From: Antedon mediterranea
Taxonomy: Eukaryota; Echinodermata; Crinoidea; Comatulida; Antedonidae
Reading direction: 5' to 3'
DNA: 60,000 bases
Assembly: GCF_964355755.1 (NCBI RefSeq)
Contig: NC_092672.1
Location: 2,792,001 to 2,852,000 of the forward strand
Position numbers and translations under genes: made by a program
Shown: positions 25,437 to 38,683 of the stretch, in pieces
How the letters are laid out: each line of letters opens with the position of its first letter
Numbering within the stretch: the stretch's first letter is position 1
The notes under the pieces: model-generated
The model's database searches: none
Told to the model about the DNA's origin: nothing
What the model saw: the letters and a program-made list of their open reading frames with translations, nothing else

Positions 25437-28400
25437 TTGAATAGTTAAATTTGTCTTCTTGCTTTGAATGTCAGCATAATAATACTAGAATTTACTCAAT
25501 TAGCAAAAACCATTTGGGTCCCTTTGTATACAATTACTGTATTCAATGAAAGAACTGACAAAAATGAATATTAATATTGCAACCTATAATTTTCTTTGAA
25601 CCCAAAATTGGTTCAAGTTTGGGGAGAGGATGACAAGGTGTAGTTAACCCCAAATTTTGATGTGGTTTTTAAGTACAGGGTGGACTTGCATCATATACTA
25701 TAGACTTACTAAAACAGAACAATAAAAATATCATTTGTCACTTCTATTGGTAAAAATCATAGGATAGTTTGTATCTGGAGGGATTGTAATACTAGGCAAA
25801 GTCAGCCTACATCTTGAGCGAACTTCATGATCAATTACTATTAAAAATAATAAATCACAATGATTTTGTAACCTCAGGTATACACCTTGTATCCAACGGC
25901 TAAAAATTGCGAATAATCATTAAATTAGAGATCTAAAAAAAAAATCTACGACTCCAGCTTATAATTTGTGTAAACCCCTAACCCACTTTATATGTATCAT
26001 CAACTATTCATTGCTATCGGCTACAAATGTAATGATTTAATCATTAATGTGCGCTATTTGTATTAAAATCAATGGGGCCAGGTGAATACATTTTGCGACC
26101 CTACCCCAATTCTATTTCCTTATGTATGAGAAGAGTTAGTACTGTAGTTACAGAAGTACTGTGTGTCAATTTTACTTGCAACAATATTTCTTCATGTAAA
26201 CAATGAAACGTGATGTTTAATATTAATAACAAAATGCAAATTCAACTTTAATTAAAAATGAGACAAAAATAAAGTAATAGGTTTATGAAATAGCGTTGAA
26301 AGTTCATGTACATCAGGGTTATCAGTCGAATAGTGCTATTGTATGAATATTCTATATTGTTAATTGTATGTTGTAAATTAGCTTTGTATTGTATTGAAAT
26401 TATTCCACTGCAGTTACTGCAGTAACTGCATTATAACTGCACAAACATATGATTTTAGTTGAATTTAACTGCAATAAAACTTGCTAAATAATAAAACAGA
26501 CTGAAACCAATAGTAACAATAAAAATGTATTTCTTAATAGAAAGCCATACTTGTTTTATATTATCCATTCAGTTTGGAAAAATACACTATTAAAATCCCC
26601 TTCCTTTTAGTGAGTTAAATACCAGCAAAAATGTCTACAAAAGCCATTAGAATTTATCATGATCTATTCTAAATAGAAAACAAGATTAGCATATTTCAGG
26701 GGTTTCTGCTATATGCATTATACAGTAGTCACTGGAGGCCATTTGGTCAGTGCACAAAAGGGAAAATATTAAATCCCTGTGTGCTACAGATTTCCCATTA
26801 ATATTTAACAGGGACATTTAAGGGACATCTAACATGATGCAGGCACTGTGGCTGTCCCCACATCGCCGTCATCTGGGGGAAATATTCTGGGTATGATAAT
26901 AAAAAGTTCAGAAATATTATATTATTAGCTGACTGCACGACCAACTGCAGCGCTGTCACTTGTTAATGCTTGGGTATTTTCAGTACAAAAGGGAAATTGG
27001 GACACGTTATTATGTAGAAGCTTACGAATCGCAGGGAATAACTAGGTTGTATTACACACGGTAAACGACAAAAGTAACGGGATTAGATGAAGCCAGGTGT
27101 TGACGTGTTTATAGAGTAAGAATAATTGGTCGTCTAAAGCTAAGCTTACGTATAAAATCTCAAAATTTAGTGTAGCGAAACAGTCTCTTAAAACGCAGTG
27201 CTTTAAGGGTTAATATCTGACCTATGGCTTGAATTTAACAAGTTTATTACCTTGTACCTTTAATTTTAAATTGATTGATTCTGAATCAAAGAAGAATTAG
27301 TAAGTAAAACCTTTAGTAATACTAAGTATATTATTGTCCTTTTTATTATATTTTAGAATGTCAAAAAAAGAAACTTATAAAATAACAAAAAACTACATTG
27401 TTGTATATTAAATATTATATATATTAAATATTAAGACTACAAAACCCCTGTTCCAAACCGGTCATTAATTGGAGAAACTTTTAGTATGAAAAAGGAAGCA
27501 ATAAAGATATTACATTTAAATTGTCTGAACAATCATTTTTAATGTTTGCAAAGTTAAAATTGTCTTACAGTACTCTTTTTTGCTGACATTTTTTTCTAAT
27601 AAAGTAACGACAGGCGCATATATATATAGTTTAGATTTGAATTTCTGGGAGGTACAGTAATACAAAGAGACACGACTATAAGAAGCTGGGTGGAATCAAT
27701 TTAGGGTAGTGTAGTATTTGCAGGCATCAGTAAGATTAACTACTTCAACATGGTTGGTGCTAAAAAAAAACAACATTTAAACAGCTACAAGATTAAACCT
27801 AGTAGAAACTAGTATAGACAAATAGTACACTTGAGATTTGACTTAATCTTCAACAGGTGAACGTCTGCATGCAGGACCCTATGGCGGCACATATGCTGCA
27901 CTAACGACCAAACAGTATTAATAGAAAAAGCAAGGGGCACCAAGTCTAACCCCTTCCCTAATAAATAAACAGTAAAAATATAAAACCTGGGATGAGTGCT
28001 AAGAAAAAGTTAATATTGAAATGATTTATTTTTTGTTGAAAAACGAATAAATAAAATTTTAAGCGGATCTCAAACGATGTAAAATTGCTCAAAGGGAGAC
28101 ACAAAAAGCATGTGGGAATTGTTTGGCTTAGGAATGCTCAATCTTTATTTAATTAATTGGAGAGAGTCAAGGGGGAGAATCCCAACAGGGATATAAATGA
28201 GATGGATGACCAGGGGTGTATGACTTGTGGAGTCCATAGGGATATGTAGTAAATGAGATTAGATTGGAAGGGGGCATGAGTTGCAAGTTGAATGTGATGT
28301 TAATGTTATATTTTGCTGTCAGGGGGAATACATGATTGATGGTCGTATAATGAATGATGTTTATTTATTGATTCATGTTTACGGTCAGCTGAGCAGCTGT

Positions 28401-29984
28401 TTATCAACAATAGAAAATGAGCTTGGATAATGAACAAGGGTCAAACATGCAGCTGTTTGAGTACAATAGAGAAAGTCATTATCATTAGGCCTACAAATAA
28501 TGTGTAAGATTTAATCACTGTGTCTAGAGAAAGGCTTTAAAATTTAATGTTGTTTACAGTGAAAATAAAACCAAATATGAATATGAAACATTGTTTTAAT
28601 ATTAAATTATAAAATAAGTGAAAGTTATGAAATGTAATTTAAATGGCATTGTTAATTTAAACTTTAATTGTAAAAGGAAGCCATTATTATGAATTATATT
28701 AAAATATGATTTTAAATGATAATTTAATTTTATTTTGGAACCAGCTTCTACTCCATATCCGTCAATGTAATGTAAATCTTTTTAGCTTCAAGTCACTTCT
28801 AAAATATCACCTTTTTTCAATATTTCTTGTTGGTCTTTTTTAGCGCTGTGAGACATCAGTAAATATCTCTTTATAAAAGTTTATTATTAATTATTAAGAA
28901 ATAGAAGTTTGTTTTTACAGTAGTAAATTAAAAAATAATATCAAAATATAAATTCTTCAATACATTTTTTCTTTTTTTGTCAGGGTCAAATGTTTAAATT
29001 TAGTGGCTAAAAATGATACAGGTGGTCGTAATTTGAACGAATACAATTTTGTGATTTTCCTTTTTCTTAAATGTGATTCTATGAAAGCATAACTTTGTTG
29101 TTTAAAATGTTCAGTGATTTTTCCCTCAAAAATGTCTTTTTAAAATGATACTATTAACGATATTCACATTTATACGAGACAAAGGCTGTGTGTAGTGGAC
29201 ACTTGACGAGTCAACGATCTGAGTCATATGGTCAAGTGATTAGCTCGTCGTCGATATAAAATATGCAGTCCTCAGTAAAATTATTAATTTAAACCAATAA
29301 TATAGTTTTACTAATTATTATTTATTGCTTGTCATAACTTAATAATATATCTTCCTTTCTCACTCTTTATAAAGTTAAGAATCCATTTTCTAAAACTCAA
29401 TACTGTACGCAAAATTTCATTTCAAGCAACCACTGAATCAACCATTCTATTCACTGTAGTTAATGAAATTTAAAACGTTAGGAATCTTTACTAAGCTCTG
29501 TATGTACTTTATCTATTCATTTATTTTAGTAACATAAAAACTTGAGTTACAAAACAGAATAATCACAGCAAAAAATATTAAATTAAAAGGAGAAAATATT
29601 TCTTTGTACAAACATAATAAATTATGTAGTCCAGAAAGACATACACAGCAATGTACTTAATTTCTCCTATTTTTTTCATGACAAGATGTTGTTAACACCT
29701 AGAGCGATTTATGGTGTTTTTAAATCTAGACATTTCAGATCATCTTTACACTTTCGATGAACAGCCCTACTTTCCATTTGACTCCAAGGCAAAATTGTAA
29801 GGTTTTAAGATTAAACATGAAAGGTAAACTGGAATGTTGTCAAGATACTGTAACATTTATAATCATCTATTATATTAAAGAGACAGCTACAGTAAAAATT
29901 ATTATTATTTTTTTCAAATTTACGCTGATTAAGTATAGCTGCATTATGGGAGTATGTTTCCATACATGTTTGATCTGAACAAAT

Positions 29985-30066
29985 GACTGGGGTAATAATG
30001 TTTAGCGCTTAGAGGTTTCACAACATTAGGCGCTATATAAATCCGGGATTAATTATAATTATTTAC
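29985..30066 (+). mobile_element. SINE/LINE-type 3' tail
   Basis: GGCGCTATATAAATCCGGGA followed by an A+T-rich ATTATAATTATT end. This GCGCTATATAA plus ATT-repeat ending is widespread at the 3' ends of animal non-LTR elements. Confidence 0.5.
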
Positions 30067-30186
30067 AGTATATATAATAATTCTTACTCAGATGTACTGT
30101 CATCAGTAGTTTTGGTTGGTTTTAACTAGCAAATGTTCCTAATACTACTGTAAGCTGTCTTAGTTTGTATCTTTTTATTACTGATA

Positions 30187-30300
30187 TCAGGACACATTTA
30201 ACCTTGTTTCATTTGTTAATGCACAAAGCGCCATGAGCGCCACATGGGTGGAGGATACCGGCGCTATATAAGTTTTCATTTATTATTATTATTATTTATA
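30187..30300 (+). mobile_element. SINE/LINE-type 3' tail with ATT microsatellite
   Basis: GCACAAAGCGCCATGAGCGC, then CCGGCGCTATATAAG, then an (ATT) run. A second, better preserved example of the same ending about 200 bases from the first. Confidence 0.6.
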
Positions 30301-32188
30301 TTTTTAATTTGTTCTCCATTAAAAAAATATTTTCAAAATGAATAATAATAAAAATAGCATTTATATCAATAATACAGTATAATATTTACTTACATTCATA
30401 TTTTTTTTTTCTGCAGTAAATAATAAAGATTTTCTAATTGTATATTTTTTGTATGAGACATACTAAAAATAAATCAAAATAAAGTGTAAAACAATGTTTT
30501 TACCATGTAATAAATGCTTTATATACCCACAATGTTCTCTTTAATATGTAATAATTAATGCTCTTACTATCAAATTAATACTAGTAGAGATTATTAAATG
30601 TCAAAGAGATATTAAAATATAAAAAGTTATTTTTTTTAAAACGTCAATATTAATTCTTAATTTTACAGCTTTAAAAACAGCAAATCTTGAGCAAATAATT
30701 CAATTTTGCATTTTCTAGAATTTTTTGAAATCTGTGTATAAAATATCTGTATATGTAATTACATCAATTATCCTTAAAGTAATAAGGATCTCGGATTTAA
30801 GTAGTTTAGCAGACGGCAAGGTTCCTTACAAAATACTCTATAATAATAAAGTTTGAGTCATAGCAACATTCTCATAATAAACGGGCTTGTTGTAACTACC
30901 AATAGGCAGGAAATATGGCAAATCGAATAGGAACCATTCAATAAGCAGGAGATACGACCCGATTGTCAACTATTACTACAGCAAATTATCATGTACATGT
31001 TAGCATAATTACCAATAAGTGGATACGTTACAAAATGGGAAAAACAGGGCTTATCAAAAATTATCTTGACAGGACGACTAGCCTCTTTGGTGAATTATTC
31101 TAAGAAGATGCATTGATAAAGTAATTAATTTAAAAGTACTATAGGATCAAGGATGTAAGATAGTATGTGTCCATTCAGTCTATTATGAAAATGTGTTGCC
31201 ATGGTATAGCAGAATATATGTACTTGCACATAAAATAAATCAAATTTATATGACTGATAAAAAGTGTTAGAAAAATATGTGCTAAAAAGCAGGTGGTAAA
31301 TCCTTGTATTTTCTGTAAATGTTTTTACAATGAGACAATATGTCTGGTGAGGAGAGACCTGAGATAGGTCAAGAATAAAATCATAAAAACATTTGATATT
31401 GATTTAATATCCAGTCTGCTAATGTCTATATAATATTCAACCTCTTTAAAAAGGTATTAAAAATACTAATCATTAATAAACGATAGGAAATTAAGTAAAA
31501 GTAATAAAACTAATTATTAATAAAATGTTGAACTGTCCGCAAAACATTTTATCGATTTAACTGAAATACATTAACCTTATAAAGAGCGGTTGCTCTAAAT
31601 GACGACCGACTGATAAAAATTAAGCCGTGCTTCTAAGTAGTTTGCAACAGAACCTATGCGTATTTAAGTTTCAGTAAATCATAGTTGGTAAACATGAGAA
31701 TCTAGGTACCGTATTACAGTAGTATACTGTATAATCTATGTGCTGAGTCCGTAATTCATGTATATGTATAAAATAAAGTAGGTCAGGTTCCTTAACAATA
31801 GCAACCTTAATTAATTTTAGATTAATAGTAGAAATTAGGTTACCAAGTCCGTTTACAGTTTTGCTAAAATCAAGAGAATTATGTAATTTTTTTTAATTTC
31901 CAAATTTAATTTTGAATCATTGATCAATTAATTATCAAACATTTTTTTTGGACGAACAAATGCTTTAATATTTGTTTTTATTAAAATATATAATTTTACA
32001 GCAAGGTATGTAACTCTAAGGATATTGAACGACTGCTTATATTTATATTTATAAACTCTCTCAATTTAGGCTTGCAGTACAGAGGGAGTAGAATTGTTAA
32101 AAGTTGCATGGTACAACCCTGGTACAAGGGCAGGACTGAACCCTGGCTTTACAATAACGATACTCTCGCTAATTAACAAAAATAAAGC

Positions 32189-34477
32189 TCACCTCTGCTC
32201 AGAGTTGTGCTCTGAATGTGCGTCATTACCCTCTGCCTTCAGTTGGCAGTGACGGTGATTTGAGTCGCCGTTTTCGGAGCAGCATTCCCGGCAAAGGCTG
32301 CGGTCAGCATTTGGATTCGTTTCTAACATACTTAAGCTCGGATTTTGATCGTCTTTAGATGATTTTGAATAAGCTAGCTGCGCACGTTCATGTCGTTTAC
32401 GGTGAATACGAAATTCAGAATAGAGAAGAAATGAGATACCACATTGCTCACAAGTGTGCCGATTGTTTGGGAGGAGACCAATCATACAATTTTGGGAATT
32501 AGGTTCTTCGTTTTCTCTTAGAGGGTGCTGTTCAGGTTCACCTTCTCTCTTGCCGTTTTGTGAATTCTCTCGTACAGCTTCGCTCGGAGTGGATGGCATT
32601 AATGCGGATGTATTCTGGTTACGTTCTGCGAAGTATTCACGTAAACGAGGATGTTTCATCCAAATGGCTGCCATCGATTCTCTATGTTGGTGATATAGAG
32701 GGGGTGGGGGGCTTGGCGAGTCTTTACGTAAGAGATAATGCACATGACTGAATTCACGCTCTGACATGATTGGTAAATCAGCAAAGTTGAGCGGATGAGT
32801 GGTTGGCGGGGATCCAATAACCGGATAACCCTCCTGTACGATCTGTTCTTGCTGATTTTCAATTTTCTTCACCTGTTGCTGCTGCTGTTGTATTCTCTTC
32901 TCCAGTTGCTGCAGCATCTCCATCAGTTTCTCTTTGTTCTGAGGAGGACCATCTGGAGAGCTTGTACTTGGGTGGTTGCCATTGGTTGCTCTTGCTTCTT
33001 TCGTAAGATGAGTATTGCGATGATGGGTTAAATCTGATATAAGGTCAAAGCCTTTATTGCAGAGATTACATTTGTACTTTTTTTCAAATGCATCATGATG
33101 ACGGACACGTTGATGCGTTTGAATCTGTCTTAGTTTCTTAAAAGATTCTCCGCACATTCCACATTTGTATGATGTCAACTTGTTGCCATCTTTCCGGCGT
33201 TTTCGTCGTGGAGCGCCATCAGCACTACCCTTTGAAACGATAGCTCTACAGTCTGGGTTGTCGGCCAAGTGCTTTACAAGATGCATTTCTGTCGGGTAAA
33301 CGTAACGACAAGCAATGCACGGATAGGTTTCTGGTCCATGAATCGTCTCGTGCTGTCGCTGATGATCTCGGTCGCTAAAGGATTTACCACAAACGCCGCA
33401 TTTGAATGGTTTCTCCCCACTATGTATTCTCTGCCAATGCCGTTTTAAGTGACATTTTCTGCGAAAAGCAGCGGGGCATTCGTTACAAGCATAAGGCCGT
33501 TCATTCGTATGCGTTGCCCTATGCCGCATCAGATGACTGGAATGCTTAAAATTCATGTTACAAACTTTACAGGTGAAAGGTCGCTCTCCAGGTTCTAGAA
33601 TACCATCAACAACTGCTATTCCCCCTGGAATTCCACCAACTACACCTCCCGCTATTCCACCTTGGTCAATTTGGTCACTTTCATTATTTGCATTTGCACG
33701 TAGCAAATGCAATTGTCCGTCAACAATATACGCATTTGGTGGGGGTATGGAAAATTGCGAGTCATTCGCTGCAGATGCATATTGATGAATAGCATCTGCG
33801 TGGCTCTTTGGTTCATTATAATAAACATCCATCTCATCTTGAGCAGTCTCTTTGACCTCTTGACCCTCGGTCTTAACTGTACCCTCAACGACCCCATTCT
33901 CGTCTATTCTAGTAGCGCAAATATGTTTGCGTAAACTTGATTTGGAAATAAAACTATTTTTGCACACTTTACATGGATAGAAAGCCTGAGAATCGTTTTC
34001 AGCTTCTCCGTTTTCTCCTTTGTTGCTCCCGCATAAAAGAGACCGAAGGAAATCCCCCTTTGGGTTTGATTCATTGGAATGTGGTGTATCCTCTGGTTCG
34101 CTTTTCTGTGATTGTGATTCTTCGCCCCGTACCTCTTGATGCTTCGTCACTGTGCCATCTAAGATGTTATATCGCTTCACTTCAACCATTGAGTCATTTT
34201 CATTCTTTGTTACTCCCCTTAACATTACCCTGTCTTTAGCCATGTCTTTTAGTTTCGATTCCAGACGTCCACTGGCACCTTTCCCGTTCTTCGTGATACT
34301 AATAAAACCATTAGTTTTTTCACGATACTCAACTGTATCAGGAACAAAGTCATTTTCATTTGTGTCAAATCCTGCAATACATTTTTTAAAATCGTCCAAA
34401 AAACTTGTAGACATCTTTCGTACTGGTCCCAGGTCACTTATGTCGTTGTCGGACGCAATCATGACCTCTGTACTCAT
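32189..34477 (-). CDS. C2H2 zinc-finger protein, large exon
   Basis: A probable nuclear DNA-binding protein of 762 residues as read to the first stop. I chose the Met at 34477, not an upstream Met at 34624, because a clean splice acceptor (CTCTTTTTTCAG on the minus strand) ends at 34509, making the upstream codons intronic. C2H2 fingers with Cys/His pairs at residues 303-323, 331-352, 360-380, 439-460, 470-490 and 676-696; imperfect C2HC-like ones near 169-187 and 387-410. Linkers HTNERPYAC and HSGEKPFKC are typical Krueppel type. Also: an acidic/Ser N-terminus, a Gly/Ile/Val stretch (273-292), basic PRRKRRK (423-429; likely nuclear localisation), a Gln-rich coiled coil (517-548), a Pro-rich segment, and a Cys-rich end (729-733). 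Its stop codon TGA lies within a strong donor (CAGAG|GTGAGC), so the protein probably continues in another exon. I do not recognise the orthologue. Confidence 0.9.
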   Translation of the reverse strand: MSTEVMIASDNDISDLGPVRKMSTSFLDDFKKCIAGFDTNENDFVPDTVEYREKTNGFISITKNGKGASGRLESKLKDMAKDRVMLRGVTKNENDSMVEVKRYNILDGTVTKHQEVRGEESQSQKSEPEDTPHSNESNPKGDFLRSLLCGSNKGENGEAENDSQAFYPCKVCKNSFISKSSLRKHICATRIDENGVVEGTVKTEGQEVKETAQDEMDVYYNEPKSHADAIHQYASAANDSQFSIPPPNAYIVDGQLHLLRANANNESDQIDQGGIAGGVVGGIPGGIAVVDGILEPGERPFTCKVCNMNFKHSSHLMRHRATHTNERPYACNECPAAFRRKCHLKRHWQRIHSGEKPFKCGVCGKSFSDRDHQRQHETIHGPETYPCIACRYVYPTEMHLVKHLADNPDCRAIVSKGSADGAPRRKRRKDGNKLTSYKCGMCGESFKKLRQIQTHQRVRHHDAFEKKYKCNLCNKGFDLISDLTHHRNTHLTKEARATNGNHPSTSSPDGPPQNKEKLMEMLQQLEKRIQQQQQQVKKIENQQEQIVQEGYPVIGSPPTTHPLNFADLPIMSEREFSHVHYLLRKDSPSPPPPLYHQHRESMAAIWMKHPRLREYFAERNQNTSALMPSTPSEAVRENSQNGKREGEPEQHPLRENEEPNSQNCMIGLLPNNRHTCEQCGISFLLYSEFRIHRKRHERAQLAYSKSSKDDQNPSLSMLETNPNADRSLCRECCSENGDSNHRHCQLKAEGNDAHSEHNSEQR

Positions 34478-34508
34478 GATGGAAGTTTTATCTGCACTGA
34501 GCTTTAAT
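34478..34508 (-). other. 5' untranslated part of the zinc-finger exon
   Basis: Between the inferred acceptor (intron end at 34509) and the ATG at 34477 lie 31 bases ending ACTTCCATC. At least one upstream, probably non-coding, exon is therefore expected on the minus strand above 34.5 kb; I could not place it with certainty. Confidence 0.6.
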
Positions 34509-37500
34509 CTGAAAAAAGAGGATAAGACATAATAAGCACGTACAGTACGTACAGTATAAGTATTTAAAAGAATTATGGAAAATGAACTTACAAAATGAAA
34601 TACAACATGGCATATAACAAGCATCTGGCTGTTCTTAGTAGTCTGAGATGTTTTTAGCTAACAGTTAGTTACTTGATACTAACAGACCCCAATTATTTGT
34701 ACTCCCTGAAGAGAATTTGAGACACAGCAAGTACCCCAGTGATAGAGCATAGAGAGCAAATGAAGGATAGTTTAGTCTTACCAGGGAGTATATGCTGTAC
34801 TTTCTGAAAAATGTTTAATATGTAACTGTAGAATGGATTCTAAAAATATTGTCAAAGGATACTGATGGTCGGTTACAGCCACCATGGTGGTCAGTTACAA
34901 TCACCATGGTGGTCAGTCTGGTGTACAGTATCAACATGCTGCATTTTCAGTTAAATTATTGGTGGAAATTTCAGACATGGTTTATATACTTTTAATTATA
35001 AAAATATTCAACCCATTGAAATACTGTTAAAACACAACTGCAAGTAACAAAAACCGTTAATTGGTTTTCCCTATCCCCTATATATATAGGTATTTGTGTG
35101 TGTTAATAGGCATTGTGTGTGTTACTGTAGGCCAAAATTTAAAAGTGCCATAAAAAATTTTCCCCAAAACCCTGGGATGGGGATTTTTTCTGACATTCTA
35201 TATGGAGGTATACTCTATCAGAAAAACCCAAAAAAAATTTTCCTATACTTTTTTTTTAACTGTTCTGCACCCAGGCTATGTATACTGTACACTTTATAAA
35301 GGATCTTTACCTTAGAGCTGATATCTACAGGTCTTCTGTACAAATAGATTAAATTAAAAACAAATATTTGTACAAAACACAAAATGTATGTTGTTGAAAA
35401 TTAAAATCATTATTATTATTATTATAGTATGTACAGTGTAAGATAAAAATAAAATCCAACTTTTGAATTATTAAAAATGTTATCCTTTTTAAATAAACAG
35501 ATTCTAAAAATAAAGTAAACCTCACGTGACTAGTATCTTTTATACACTATCACTAGTGTGTGCTCTATGTATAGTTTGACACAAATTTATTAAAATTACT
35601 TTGTTATGTTGGTGACATTTAAACATAAGCATTTCTTGCAAAATATTTTGGAAATATTTATTTTTTGTCACCAAACTGCAACAAATGTTTATCTCTATCA
35701 TGTACAGTAGTAAAATATCAATTCAATTGATTAAGCTTGGTTCACACTAGAACGTAACGCAAGGACGTAAACGCAACGCAAGCGTTTTAACCAATGACAA
35801 GCGAAGTTATAGACAGTTAGCAATCACAAGCGAATAAGCCATCGCTTGTGATTGGTCAATTCACTTGCGTTGCGTTACGTCCTTGCGTTGCGTCGCTAGT
35901 GGGAACCACGCTTTACAAGTTTGCTCACATCTACACTGTACTGTACTATTAATATATTAAAACACAAGTGTTTTTCTGTTACATAGAACATAAAAAAGTA
36001 CAACTCTTCAACAATTTATATTCTCGCACTGTGCCCTAGTTTTTCCATCGTCTGTTGTCAATACAAATTTCATTTTACACAACAACAGTAATCATTGATT
36101 TGCTTAAATTTATCGAGGCCATACATCTTTGGTAATCTTCTCTGAATATTTTCCCAAAAGCATAAATTATATTTACATAATCCTAAAAATAAATCAGAAC
36201 AGGCATATTGTTTCATTCAATTTGTAACCAAAGCATTAAAATATCATTTTATTTTGTACTGTACAGCACTGTTTATTTATTTAATTTTTAAGTGATTTAC
36301 AGTACAAATGTAAATTTATCATTCCTATTAGAAAAAGTGATTTTGTTGTTTATTTTTTATTTATAGAATGAATGACTGACAAGCTACTGTACTGTATAAC
36401 AAATCTCAGGTTTAAGCATTTTTACCGAATTTTTAATTGTTTACTTCAATATAAAATTACAGAATTACTAATATATTTAATTTTTAATTATACTACTGTA
36501 ATTTTACAACTCTCTGTAGACTGCTGAAAAGGAAAAGTACAGAACTATATTTATTTATTTCATTTGCACAACTTTATTTACTATAATTTATATTATCAAT
36601 TCTAGAACATTTTAATAAAATTCTAGGACTTTTCAAAGGCAATAAGCAAAAATCACTTAAATTTGACATATTTCGTTAATGGAATTTATCATAAAACCAA
36701 GGGAACAATTTCATTGGATTCATCTTATTCAAGTGACCCGACCTTAATTATCCAATTGAAACCAGAACCATTCAAGCATAGCATCATTGACTGTTGTTTA
36801 GTGAAATCACCCAAGGTGGTTTATTTACTGTGTTAGTTAATCACAAAGATCATAGAAAAATGGTCAAATTGGTAGGATTTTGGCAAGGGATGGTTTTAGC
36901 ATGGCTAAGTTGGGTTCTGAAAGAAGTAAATGTTGGTTTGACAATATAACTGCAAATCTTGAATTTGAGGTGTGTTAATTAATAGTAATTACTAATAATT
37001 TTCATTAGTACAATATAAATATCTATTGTCTATTGAAATTGAAATACTGTGTATTGTATGATTGATACACCAACCAATTTATCGACAAATTTATAAATTT
37101 AAAAAGGAAAATTCCAATTAAATGATTTGATGTACAGTATAGTCAATTCTTTAATTAGTGTTTATTTAAAATTAGTTTACAATAATAGAAATTAAATCTA
37201 AGCAAATTTAATATCCAGTGAACATTTTTTCATGAATAACATGACCAAAATTGTTTTAAAATAGAACTCAACTATATACTTGAATATTGGCAATACTGTA
37301 AATTACAAGGGGCCTACAGTACTTAAATAGATGAAATGTACGGATTCTTAAAACGAAATACACGTTTCTTCCTGTCTAAAACACAGGCTAATATAATACA
37401 GTAGCATTTTATTTTAAAATTTAACCCAACAGCAAAAAGGATTCGCCAATAACAGGATATACTGTATGTCTGATCAATTTTGTACCTCCATGGTCTGATA

Positions 37501-38664
37501 GACTAATAATATGTTTTTGCTGGTCTTAACAATACATTTAATGCAATTCAACAACCCAAAAAATAAATGTTAATTTGTGGTAGATTTGGTGAAATAAAAT
37601 TGAGAGGTTGTGGTCGATATTGCTGGTGGTACTGGTAGTACACATTTTGACCTCATCAAAGTCCAGGAGGGCATTGACAGTCTATGTGTTACAGTACAAT
37701 GATGATGGGTGAAAATTGTTAGTGGTGAAGGGTAGGTCTACCTTCTCAAATATTAAATGACCTCCTAAAATACCTACTACCCACTCTGGTTATTTGCATA
37801 TCTCACCCGGCCAAGGCCAACACTCGGCGTGTAGCCCCCTTGAACAGTATGACCTCGTAACCGGATATATAATACGTGCGGAACAAAGACGGAAAGGGTA
37901 GAGCCTGGGATTTCACCCCACCTCTTTCACATTGGAAAAGTACGGTATAACACGCTACCAAAACACAAATTTCGCACATCGAAAAAATGTAAAAAAATCT
38001 ACCTAAAAGTGATCAAAAGTAAGTTGGGCGATAATAGTATATATATTTTAATGTTACCTGAGTATAAATTATTTAAAAAATACCGGAACCGTAAAAATTT
38101 AGGATATTGAAGTCGGATATGAACAAAGAATGTAACCCACTTCTGTGAAACCAACAACCCCCATCGATTTGAGGTTTGGTCACAAATTACTAATTTACAC
38201 TTGTCTAAAATGAAAAAAATAACAAAATGTTCGTTCCTACCACGTATATTGTACTCGGCAACGCTTGTCATATCATTTCCTAGTATTTTAATGCTTTTAA
38301 TTAACAGATAGCACCAGTTAAAAGAATATAAACAAGCCGATCTTGTACTGCATGTGATGTCGTTCGCTGTGTATCGCTTGTGTACGTACTCAGTGTGTGA
38401 AGATGATTGACTTACAAAATTTGCTTCCTAGTTATGTTCGTTTGTTCGCAAATGTAGGTGTATGTTAACTCCACGTAAACCAACAACTCTATTAATTTTA
38501 TACATAGATATTTAGATTTAACCACATTTAAATTACATAAATGCAATAAATATAACAGAATAATTTTTTAATAATTTTATTATGATTTATAATGAATATA
38601 AACGTTTATTTTTATTATCTTTTTTCGAATAAATTGTAATATATTTTGAGATCCTATTTCTCAA
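34509..38664. other. space between the two divergent genes
   Basis: Holds the upstream intron and presumably the promoter of the zinc-finger gene on the minus strand, a palindromic MITE (35.7 kb), and an (ATT) microsatellite near 35.41 kb. A minus-strand ATG at 38271 opening MTSVAEYNIRG before GTAGGA could mark a first exon, but it does not fit in phase as coding sequence. Confidence 0.5.
35733..35913. mobile_element. palindromic MITE with CGCAACGCAAGGACG-type arms
   Basis: The left end AAGCTTGGTTCACACTAGAA is mirrored by the right end CTAGTGGGAACCACGCTT, and the arms continue through CGTAACGCAAGGACGTAAAC and CGTTGCGTTACGTCCTTGCG. TA lies next to both ends, suggesting a TA target. The element as a whole could fold back on itself. 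Confidence 0.8.
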
Positions 38665-38683
38665 ATGAATAAAATGGCGGCCC
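38665..38683 (+). promoter_or_regulatory. YY1-like element overlapping the MRPL44 start codon
   Basis: AAAATGGCGGCC fits the animal YY1 consensus (AANATGGCGGC), which is common at or just after the transcription start of mitochondrial and housekeeping genes, often over the initiator ATG as here. Presence of the motif is seen; function is inferred. Confidence 0.45.

Larger units (their letters stand above)
24637..32188. other. proposed intron sequence; no further exon seen
   Basis: About 7.5 kb of A+T-rich sequence. Contains a MITE copy (25.29 kb) and two SINE-like tails around 30.0-30.3 kb. No protein-like frame. Confidence 0.5.

Noticed and set aside
32454-34532. Plus-strand and other-frame open reading frames over the zinc-finger exon
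   Set aside because: Shadows of the real minus-strand coding frame.
37999-38271. Minus-strand 90-codon frame starting MTSVAEYNIRG
   Set aside because: Past the first dozen residues the translation is hydrophobic/aromatic A+T noise. The start may mark a transcribed leader, but a GTAGGA donor gives the wrong phase for the zinc-finger exon.
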